A stretch of 14,046 bases of DNA, taken from positions 1-14,046 of the forward strand of contig CANQPR010000030.1 in the NCBI GenBank assembly GCA_947625715.1, read 5' to 3'. The DNA is from an uncultured Bacilli bacterium. Its GTDB lineage: Bacteria; Bacillota_I; Bacilli_A; RF39; UBA660. Positions 8,257 to 14,046 of this stretch are shown here, piece by piece. The notes beneath the pieces are model-generated. The model saw nothing but the letters and a program-made list of their open reading frames with translations, was not told the origin of the DNA and searched no databases. The position numbers and the translations under genes were made by a program. Position 1 is the first letter of the stretch; the number at the start of each line of letters is the position of its first letter.

Positions 8257-9366
8257 TTATAAACTATCTGTTAAATGTAATTCCAATTCCTTAGTCTCAT
8301 TATCTCTTATTACTTTAATTTTAATTGTATCCCCTACATTTTGGTTAAACAATAAATATCTTAAAGTAGCAATACTATTTACTTCTTTACCAGCAAGTTC
8401 AGTAATAATATCACCTTTTTTCATACCACCTGCTTCTGCCACACTACTAGCTGAAACATCTTCTACATAAACACCATCGGTTGTTGATAAATTATTAAAT
8501 TTTGGATAATATTTCATTACGGCATCTGATAAATCTAACATTGAAATTCCTAATTTAGGTCTTTTTATAGTCTCGCCTTTTTCCATTTTTGAAGCAAAAT
8601 TCATTGCCGTTTCAATTGGAATAGCAAATCCCATTCCTTCAACACCAGTACTTGCTAGTTTTAAAGAAGTTATACCAATTACTTGACCATTAGCATTAAC
8701 AAGTGGTCCTCCAGAATTTCCTGAATTAATTGCTGCATCGGTTTGTAAAACACTCATCATCATATCATCTCGACTAGAATTACTTAATGATACACCAACC
8801 AATCGGTTTTTACCAGAAACAATACCTCTTGTAACTGTTCCAGAATAAGCATCAGCATCTAAAGGTGCTCCTACTGTAAATACTGTATCACCTACTTTAG
8901 CTTCTTCACTACTACCAATTTCAGCCAATTTACTAACATCACTACTATTGACAGATAAAACGGCAATATCAGAATAAACATCTTTTCCTGCTACTTTAGT
9001 TTCAATTAATTTGCCATTACTAAATTCAACAAAAATTGAATCACCCTCTTCAATAACATGATTATTAGTTAGTATATAAGCTACATTACCATCTTTTTTA
9101 TAAGCAAAACCTGTTCCTGTTGCATAAAGCTGACTTCTTCTATATGTTTTTACAACTACCACTGCATCATATATTTTATCAACAGCTTCACTAATACCAC
9201 TATCATTAATTGTTACATTTCTTGTTTCGACTTGTTCACTAACTGTTTTCACAAATGGTTCTGGAAAATAATACATCAAAATATATAATCCTCCTGCCCC
9301 TAAAAAAAACATTACAATAGCAATTAACCAATACTTACCTTCATTTTTATTTCTTTGTTGTTCCAT
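8257..9366 (-). CDS. htrA: HtrA/DegP-like membrane-anchored serine protease with PDZ domain
   Basis: This is a trypsin-fold protease that degrades misfolded or damaged proteins on the outer face of the membrane. It has 369 residues: a membrane anchor at about 13-33, a linker, a protease domain at about 58-250, and one PDZ domain at about 275-367. The catalytic triad is intact: H103 (TNNHVI), D133 (YSDIAVL) and S218 (GNSGGPL). One PDZ is the usual number for Gram-positive HtrA. It starts at ATG 9366, which overlaps the TAA of the upstream abi-like gene (TAATG). The nearest purine-rich site (AAAGGA) lies about 13 nt away, farther than ideal, so translation is probably coupled to the upstream gene. 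HtrA is normally a housekeeping stress gene, so its place behind an abortive-infection gene is notable. No separate promoter was recognised. Confidence 0.93.
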   Translation of the reverse strand: MEQQRNKNEGKYWLIAIVMFFLGAGGLYILMYYFPEPFVKTVSEQVETRNVTINDSGISEAVDKIYDAVVVVKTYRRSQLYATGTGFAYKKDGNVAYILTNNHVIEEGDSIFVEFSNGKLIETKVAGKDVYSDIAVLSVNSSDVSKLAEIGSSEEAKVGDTVFTVGAPLDADAYSGTVTRGIVSGKNRLVGVSLSNSSRDDMMMSVLQTDAAINSGNSGGPLVNANGQVIGITSLKLASTGVEGMGFAIPIETAMNFASKMEKGETIKRPKLGISMLDLSDAVMKYYPKFNNLSTTDGVYVEDVSASSVAEAGGMKKGDIITELAGKEVNSIATLRYLLFNQNVGDTIKIKVIRDNETKELELHLTDSL

Positions 9367-10292
9367 TATAAATTCACTATCCTTTCATAATTTAATGGAA
9401 ATCCCATTTTGTCTAAAACTTTTTGCACTGATATTGTTTTTAAACAATCATTTAAAACTTTCACTTCATATTTTATTTCATTAATCATTAGAAAAAAGTC
9501 GTTTCCTCTTAACATTTGTTTTAAAATTATTACTAATGCAAATAAATCATTTTTTCCATAAATGTAATCATCTTCTAATTTAGGAATTTGTAATAACTGA
9601 TGGTATTTGGTATCATTTATATCGCGCTGTGCACGATGATTATATAATATATCTTCATGAGCACATAAATTGCGAAAATTAGCTAGGATAGGTAAGTAAA
9701 TTAACAAATCTTCTACACTGATTTTAAAATCATGGGCAATGGCTTTTTGATCATCACTTTTTAATATTTGGTATAATTCACCAACTATTCCAAAGGATAA
9801 TATTTTCACTACTATCCACAAAGGAATGTATCCATAATTTTGAATATAATGAACAGTTGCTTCATGTTGACCACCATTAATTCGAATTTGTCTTTTCATT
9901 TTTCGAAGTAAATCTTCTACTTGTCTTTTTTTTCTTTTATCACTCGTAAAATTTTTAGCAGCCAAATATTCTTTTTCTCGATATCCATACTGCTTTGATA
10001 AATTATATGCCATAATGCTTTTTATATTATTTTCAACGATTAATAAATTTTTAAAAATAATATTTCTTATGTGTCTATCAAAGTGAAATAAAGAATATAA
10101 TTCATCAAAAGTAGTCCCTTTAATAAATTTTTTAGTTACTAAATCTTCCATAAATAATAATCTGTACCCACTTAAGAAAAAATAATTTTCTCGCAAAAGA
10201 ATTTCTTTTGCATATGATACATCAGGTATATATAATCCTTTACTTTGGAGGATATTTACTTGTTCATCTAAGGTTTTAAATGTTTTAGTCAC
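9366..10292 (-). CDS. Abi_2 (AbiD/AbiF-type) family protein with HEPN motif
   Basis: This resembles the Abi_2 family (Lactococcus AbiD/AbiF group), which is linked to abortive infection of phages. It has 308 residues, near the family norm. Seen in order are the N-terminal TLDEQVNILQSKGL, then ENYFFLSGYRLLF, then FDELYSLFHFDRHIRNII, and the late FRNLCAHE with R207-X4-H212. The R-X4-H arrangement is the active-site signature of HEPN ribonucleases, so RNA cleavage is a reasonable inference. It starts at GTG 10292 with GAGGTG about 7 nt upstream. It is first in a two-gene unit, and its TAA overlaps the htrA start. An extended -10 (TGATATAAT) lies upstream, with an inverted repeat just beyond it. 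No antitoxin-like partner is adjacent. It could be a solitary Abi or a toxin whose partner is elsewhere. Confidence 0.87.
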   Translation of the reverse strand: MTKTFKTLDEQVNILQSKGLYIPDVSYAKEILLRENYFFLSGYRLLFMEDLVTKKFIKGTTFDELYSLFHFDRHIRNIIFKNLLIVENNIKSIMAYNLSKQYGYREKEYLAAKNFTSDKRKKRQVEDLLRKMKRQIRINGGQHEATVHYIQNYGYIPLWIVVKILSFGIVGELYQILKSDDQKAIAHDFKISVEDLLIYLPILANFRNLCAHEDILYNHRAQRDINDTKYHQLLQIPKLEDDYIYGKNDLFALVIILKQMLRGNDFFLMINEIKYEVKVLNDCLKTISVQKVLDKMGFPLNYERIVNL

Positions 10293-10317
10293 TAATTCAC
10301 CTCTTATTCTTTAAGTA

Positions 10318-10326
10318 ATTATATCA
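10318..10326 (-). promoter_or_regulatory. Extended -10 promoter of the abi-htrA unit
   Basis: The minus strand reads TGA followed directly by TATAAT (10326-10318), an extended -10 element. No good -35 box is present at 17 nt (TACAAT there). Transcription would start near 10311, giving an approximately 19-nt leader to GTG 10292. Confidence 0.55.
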
Positions 10327-10328
10327 CA

Positions 10329-10349
10329 AAGTACATGACGATTGTACCT
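10329..10349. repeat. Imperfect inverted repeat upstream of abi (possible operator)
   Basis: GTACA (10331-10335) and TGTAC (10343-10347) flank a 7-base centre. The arms extend outward with further A-T pairs after a single mismatch. It lies just upstream of the abi -10 box, in the -35 spacer region, where a repressor could block transcription. A competing pair, ACATGA (10333-10338) and TCATGT (10355-10360), overlaps it and is followed by a run of eight T. Confidence 0.4.
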
Positions 10350-10376
10350 TAACTTCATGTTTTTTTTGTTATAAAG

Positions 10377-10405
10377 TTGTGAAAAAAATGTGAAATTACT
10401 ATTAT
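10377..10405 (+). promoter_or_regulatory. Promoter of the phospholipase C-like gene
   Basis: TTGTGA at 10377-10382 and TATTAT at 10400-10405 are 17 nt apart, giving transcripts from about 10412 and a leader of about 27 nt. A second, perfect TATAAT at 10413-10418 has no good -35 and would start transcription inside the ribosome site. The ribosome site AGGAGG at 10426-10431 is the strongest in the window, 7 nt before the ATG. Confidence 0.5.
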
Positions 10406-10438
10406 TTTTTATTATAATAAATATGAGGAGGTCTAAAA

Positions 10439-11386
10439 ATGCCATCAATTGTTACTCATCATTTATTTGCTAAAGATTTATTAAATCGTAATATTCCTAA
10501 AAATTTTGATTTAAAGACTTTTTATATTTTTGCTCAAAGTTTTGATAATTTATTTTATTATCACTTTTTTATACCATTTAAAGGTCATACTATAAGAAAC
10601 TTAGGTAACATTGCTCAAAATACTAATACTAACTTATATTTTAAAAATATTATTAATTATCTTACCAAGACTCATAACCAACATAATAAACAGTTACTTG
10701 CCTATCTTTATGGAAGCTATTGCCACTATGCTTTAGACTCCATAGTTCACCCTTATATTATATACACCTCAGGTTTATCATCAAAAAATTCTAAATATCG
10801 CGGTGGTCACGAAAAAATGGAAGTAATGATTGATGCTCTTTTATATAAAGAAAAAACTAATCAAGATTTAAAAGATGCATCCCTAGCAAATACTCTTTTA
10901 CCTAAAGTTAAATTTTCTAAGACTTTGAAAGATGCTTTAAACGAGGTCTATAAAAAAACTTTTCAAATTGATAATATAGGTCATATTTATGAAAAAAGTT
11001 ATCTAACTGGCCATTTTATTATCAAATATTTTGTTACTGATCACACAGGCATTAAAAAGAAAATTTATCATATCATTGACCATTTTAAAACTGCGAAAAT
11101 GTATGAATATTTAAGTTTTTATCTACCAACTTTAGATTATTCTGTTTTAAATGAAGAAAATAATATATGGTATAATCCAACTTCCAAAAAAATATCTTCT
11201 CATGCATCTTTTTATCAATTATATAATGAAGCATTAGATAAAGTAGAGTCTTGGATTAAACTTACAAATGATTATTTTGCTAATTTAATTTCTATAGAAA
11301 CTCTTTTAGAGGCTCTTGGTAATAATTCTTATAGAACAGGAAGAGATGTCAATATTCATGATGAAATGCAATATTTTAAGTATTAA
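10439..11386 (+). CDS. Zinc-dependent phospholipase C-like protein
   Basis: This resembles the Zn_dep_PLPC family, which includes Clostridium alpha-toxin-like and S1/P1-nuclease-like folds and uses clustered His/Asp zinc ligands. It has 315 residues. Visible are an N-terminal THH (H7, H8), AQSFD with D36, and the core H96-x3-D100-x3-H104 (SYCHYALDSIVHPY). A later GGHEKMEVMID has H124 and D132. In this family the N-terminal residue itself can be a ligand after processing. No signal peptide is visible, and the protein begins MPSIVTHH directly, so it may be cytoplasmic and not a secreted toxin. It starts at ATG 10439 with AGGAGG. It is divergent from abi-htrA, and its stop overlaps the end of the opposing amidase fragment by 11 bp. 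The real substrate is unknown, and a phosphoesterase role is inferred from the family. Confidence 0.8.
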   Translation: MPSIVTHHLFAKDLLNRNIPKNFDLKTFYIFAQSFDNLFYYHFFIPFKGHTIRNLGNIAQNTNTNLYFKNIINYLTKTHNQHNKQLLAYLYGSYCHYALDSIVHPYIIYTSGLSSKNSKYRGGHEKMEVMIDALLYKEKTNQDLKDASLANTLLPKVKFSKTLKDALNEVYKKTFQIDNIGHIYEKSYLTGHFIIKYFVTDHTGIKKKIYHIIDHFKTAKMYEYLSFYLPTLDYSVLNEENNIWYNPTSKKISSHASFYQLYNEALDKVESWIKLTNDYFANLISIETLLEALGNNSYRTGRDVNIHDEMQYFKY

Positions 11387-11942
11387 TTATTTTTTCAAAG
11401 GCTTCTGTTAAATACATAGCTAGATTTTTTAAATAATTATCATCTAAGAGTTTTTCTCTTTCTTTTTTATTTGATAAAAAACCACATTCCACTAATACTC
11501 CTTTTATATCTAATTTAGAATACATGTAAATTGAATTCGATAATTTTTTTTCACTTCGATTTGTGGCTAATTTTTCATTTAAATATTTTTGAACACTTTC
11601 TGCTATATCTTTATTTTCCTTTAATTTATCATTATAAAAAACTTGGGCTCCATAGTAACTAAAATCTTCTAAATAATTAAGATGTATTGATACATAATAA
11701 TCAGCATGACTTTGATTGATAACTTTAATACGATGATCAAAATCGCTTTTTTTTCTATATGTTGCTTTTGGAGTTCCAAGATCATAATCACCATCTCTAG
11801 TCATTATAACCAAAGCCCCTTTATCACTTAATGCTTCTTTTAAATATTTACTTATTTTCAAATTTATATCTTTTTCATATATATTATTAAATACTGTCCC
11901 TGGATCTACACCTCCATGTCGAGGAATCGGATAAACCCAAAT
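11376..11942 (-). pseudogene. CwlD-like N-acetylmuramoyl-L-alanine amidase, 5' end replaced by mobile element
   Basis: This is an Amidase_3 zinc amidase lacking its normal N-terminus. Readable in frame from the His codon at 11918 are HGGVDPGT, then the zinc-ligand Glu in YEKDINL, the ligand His in SIHLNY, and the catalytic Glu in LVECGFLSN, down to TAA at 11376. That gives 180 residues, so all four key residues survive. What is missing is the expected membrane anchor and first beta strand: where the family has DPG before HGG, the sequence reads YPIPR, and a TAA (11945-11943) closes the frame 8 codons before that His. No ribosome site or start serves the fragment. An in-frame TTG at 11861 has no ribosome site and would remove the first zinc ligands. 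The break coincides with the end of the dinD gene. The missing 5' part may lie beyond the right edge. Confidence 0.8.
11905..11942 (-). other. Probable attachment-site junction of an integrated element
   Basis: Amidase homology begins abruptly at about 11918, and dinD ends at 11943, so the element-chromosome junction lies in this interval. The minus strand here has CCTCGACATGGAGG (11924-11911), with CCTC and GAGG arms around a short centre. The stretch is more GC-rich than its surroundings. The serine recombinase gene about 0.9 kb away on the element side is the likely integrase. The exact core cannot be fixed without the other junction or an empty site. Confidence 0.6.
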
Positions 11943-12776
11943 TTATTTCATTTCAATCTTTTCTTGTTTCCTTTTTTCTTTTTCTAACTCTTTAAGACTT
12001 TTTTTAGGTGTAGGTAAATTTTCAGGCATTGTGCCACCATTTTTTTCAATAACTTCTCTAATATTTTTTCCAATAGTATAATGTGCCTTATTTGCATCAC
12101 TTTCGGTTTTAATATTTTCTCTTTTTAATTTTGATTCTGTTTGGGTAATACGAAATAAATTTGCAGCGAGTTCTTCACTACCCATATTATCCAAAATATC
12201 TTCTCTATATCTTAGTCCTTTTCTTTTCGCTATATCATCTGCGGTTTCACCATTATATAAACCTCTATAGCCAAAATTATGAAATCTATCAAAATTTTTA
12301 ACACCAGCATTTTTTGCTGCTTGATTTAATGAATAATTACCTTTTTTAGTCAATTTTCTCTGATAAAATCTCTTTTCATCTTCAGATAATTTACTATATT
12401 CTAATTCAGATATTTCTTGTTTTCTTGTTTGAATTGCAAAATAGGTTTGAGCTAGTGCTATACTTTCTTTTCTAGAATCTCCGTTTTGAGCAATCAAATA
12501 ACAAGCATATCTTGATAGTTCATAATCATCAATTGTTTTTGTAGCACCTTTAGGCATCTTTATCGTTTTGCCGACGTCGGCAAAATGATCATCAATATTA
12601 TTATTACTTAACTTGCAAGCATTTTTTGCTTTATCAATAACACCTACAAAATTATTCCATTTTGAATATTCAAGTGCTTGCATTAGTTCTCTAGCAAGCC
12701 AATATTCATTACCATATTCATTAATGTGCTTTATATTTTCAAAAATTGTTTTATTATACTCTTTAATTTGATTCAT
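11943..12776 (-). CDS. dinD: DNA damage-inducible protein D (DinD)
   Basis: This is a close relative of E. coli DinD, an SOS-induced protein reported to counter RecA filaments. Its 277 residues match the usual length of about 274. Recognisable blocks are an N-terminal BRO-like part (YWLARELMQALEYSKWNNF), then IDDHFADVGKT, LSRYACYLIAQNGD, QTYFAIQTRKQE, GSEELAANLFRITQTE, and the tail GGTMPENLPTPKKSLKELE. It starts at ATG 12776 with AGGAGG at 12788-12783, 6 nt upstream. A weak promoter is possible (TTTTCC at 12831-12826, TACAAT at 12808-12803, 17-nt spacer). No GAAC-N4-GTTC type LexA box is visible in the 76-bp upstream gap, so SOS control is not evident. It sits between the recombinase and the junction and so is carried by the mobile element. 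A 20-bp perfect palindrome lies inside the gene. Confidence 0.93.
   Translation of the reverse strand: MNQIKEYNKTIFENIKHINEYGNEYWLARELMQALEYSKWNNFVGVIDKAKNACKLSNNNIDDHFADVGKTIKMPKGATKTIDDYELSRYACYLIAQNGDSRKESIALAQTYFAIQTRKQEISELEYSKLSEDEKRFYQRKLTKKGNYSLNQAAKNAGVKNFDRFHNFGYRGLYNGETADDIAKRKGLRYREDILDNMGSEELAANLFRITQTESKLKRENIKTESDANKAHYTIGKNIREVIEKNGGTMPENLPTPKKSLKELEKEKRKQEKIEMK
12562..12589. repeat. GC-rich palindrome inside dinD
   Basis: The sequence is a perfect 20-bp palindrome from 12566 to 12585: TTTTGCCGAC followed by its reverse complement, centred between 12575 and 12576. It extends to 28 bp (12562-12589) with one mismatched pair. Its GCCGACGTCGGC core is 12 consecutive strong-paired or CG-rich bases in an otherwise very AT-rich region. 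It encodes HFADVGKTI of DinD. Confidence 0.9.
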
Positions 12777-12852
12777 GTTTAACCTCCTGACTTTGTATAT
12801 TAATTGTACTCTTTTTTTAAATATAGGAAAAGTCCAAAAATATCATTATTTC

Positions 12853-14046
12853 TTAAAATTCAATATTCCATTCTATTTCTATGTCTCTTGTTTTTGTTTC
12901 TTTATTATAACATCCAACATAAATCTTATCAATAAACTCATCTATTATCACTCTATTTAATTTATCAATATGCTTATATTTTTTTAATATTTCATCAGGT
13001 TTTTGTATCTTTTTAACTACTTTTAAACTTTTAATTTCATTATCTACTGTTTCTATTCGTTTCGTCATATCTTCAATTTCTCTTAAATAATCTGCTGACA
13101 TCATACCAAACATATTTTCTGTAATAATTCCTTTTACTTTATCTTCATAAAGACTCTTATAAAAGACTTTGTTATCTTTTATTTTTTTATCAAGGTTATG
13201 CTTTTCTTTCTCTAAAATTTTTATTGTTTCATAATTATCTGGATATTGTTCTTTTCTTTTATTATAGAGTTCTTGCAAATTATTTTTATCATAGTAATTA
13301 TCTAGTAAATCATTAATAGCATCAATTATAATTTTTTCTAACTCATCCATTCTAATTGCCTTGTTATTATCGCAAGTATGATGCTTCTTTGCAGCCTTAC
13401 ACTGTAAGTATGCTCTTTTACCTGTAACTTCCGACTTAACATGATATACATTTCTCATAAATACTTTGCTACAACAACTACAATAAACTTTTCTAGTTAA
13501 GTAGTGTATTTCTCCTGTTTTAATCGGCTTTTGATGGGTACCTAATATTCTTTGTACTTTATTCCAAGTATCATCATCAATAATTCTCTCATGCGCATTT
13601 TTTATCCTACACCAATCTCTTTCATCTACCTTCTTAAACTTATGGACTTTATATCCCATAGAAGTTGTTTTTCCTTGAACTAAATTACCAATATAAACTT
13701 CGTTTTTTAACATTTGAGCGATAGTATCAGGATTCCATTTAACTGTCTTATAATTACAATTAGAACATACAAACTTGCTCCCTTTTTGTCTTTTATAAAC
13801 ACTGCGAGGTGGAATATTATTGTCATTAAGATACTCACAAATTTTATGATACCCAAACCCACTCGCATACATTTTAAATATTGTTTTCACGACTTCACTA
13901 GCAACAGAATCAACGACTAATTTGTGACAATCATCAGCGTTTCTTTCATAACCATAAGGAGCAAAACTCCCCATAAATAGACCATCTTCTCTTTTATTCT
14001 TTAATGATTTCTTTATATTTGTTGATAAATCATCCAAATACCACTC
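12853..14046 (-). CDS. Large serine recombinase, partial (N-terminal domain beyond right edge)
   Basis: This is a site-specific recombinase of the large serine integrase/transposase type (phage, TnpX/TndX-like), which integrates and excises mobile DNA. About 397 residues are visible. The frame is open to the right edge (EWYLDDLSTNIKKSL), so the catalytic resolvase domain with the nucleophilic Ser lies outside. Seen are the recombinase domain (GSFAPYGYER through NEVYIGNLVQGKTTSMGYKVHK), a zinc-ribbon domain with VYCSCCSKVF and later Cys residues (YLQCK, HTCDNN), a long charged coiled-coil region, and a C-terminal tail ending IEIEWNIEF. An extra CSNC pair is inserted before the NEVYIGN block. 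It ends at TAA 12853, 76 bp before dinD. It is the probable integrase of the element that split the amidase gene. The TTG at 14037 is not a true start. Confidence 0.93.
   Translation of the reverse strand, partial: EWYLDDLSTNIKKSLKNKREDGLFMGSFAPYGYERNADDCHKLVVDSVASEVVKTIFKMYASGFGYHKICEYLNDNNIPPRSVYKRQKGSKFVCSNCNYKTVKWNPDTIAQMLKNEVYIGNLVQGKTTSMGYKVHKFKKVDERDWCRIKNAHERIIDDDTWNKVQRILGTHQKPIKTGEIHYLTRKVYCSCCSKVFMRNVYHVKSEVTGKRAYLQCKAAKKHHTCDNNKAIRMDELEKIIIDAINDLLDNYYDKNNLQELYNKRKEQYPDNYETIKILEKEKHNLDKKIKDNKVFYKSLYEDKVKGIITENMFGMMSADYLREIEDMTKRIETVDNEIKSLKVVKKIQKPDEILKKYKHIDKLNRVIIDEFIDKIYVGCYNKETKTRDIEIEWNIEF

Noticed and set aside
8123..8470. Plus-strand open frame after the amidase gene
   Set aside because: It begins on the terminator hairpin and runs antisense through htrA. 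Its predicted sequence is low-complexity and has no family likeness.
14035..14037. TTG as the true start of the recombinase
   Set aside because: The frame stays open through WY and E to the edge, matching the helix that links the resolvase domain to the recombinase domain in this family. The start is therefore outside the window.
1..14046. CRISPR array, tRNA or rRNA genes
   Set aside because: No regularly spaced repeats, tRNA arms or rRNA-like conserved stretches were seen on reading both strands.

Overview
This is a very AT-rich window with standard-code genes: TGG is the Trp codon, and TAA is the usual stop with one TGA. It carries cell-wall amidases, an HtrA protease and a Zn-dependent phospholipase C-like protein. 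Together these suggest a low-GC, walled Gram-positive bacterium of the Bacilli/Erysipelotrichia or Clostridia type, probably gut-associated. The species cannot be named from the sequence.

Left part (1-6726, all minus strand): one compact operon, read right to left. It contains an Mbeg1-like (DUF2974) alpha/beta-hydrolase, then hsdR, hsdM and hsdS of a Type I restriction-modification system, then a metallophosphoesterase that runs off the left edge. Spacings are 32 bp, -1 bp, -11 bp and 14 bp, so the five genes are very probably co-transcribed. The hydrolase and the phosphoesterase flank a complete restriction system. The leftward operon shares a compact back-to-back promoter region (6746-6798) with a rightward gene for a membrane-anchored N-acetylmuramoyl-L-alanine amidase (6802-8118), which ends in a clear hairpin terminator.

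Middle part (8257-11386): a leftward two-gene unit encodes an Abi_2-family protein with a HEPN-type R-X4-H motif, then an HtrA-like membrane-anchored serine protease. Their stop and start codons overlap (TAATG). Divergent from it is a gene for a Zn-dependent phospholipase C-like protein. The intergenic region holds an imperfect palindrome within the abi promoter.

Right part (11376-14046, minus strand): the C-terminal 180 residues of a second, CwlD-like amidase are abruptly replaced, upstream of the zinc-binding His codon, by foreign sequence. Beyond the break come dinD and a large serine recombinase cut by the right edge. The simplest reading is that a serine-integrase mobile element (prophage or integrative element) inserted into the amidase gene, with one attachment junction at about 11905-11942 and the other beyond the window. 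The dinD gene contains a GC-rich 20-bp perfect palindrome that stands out against the AT-rich background.

Overall the window is a defence and mobility neighbourhood: a Type I R-M operon with two unusual passengers, a HEPN abortive-infection candidate coupled to a surface protease, and an integrated element, interspersed with envelope enzymes.
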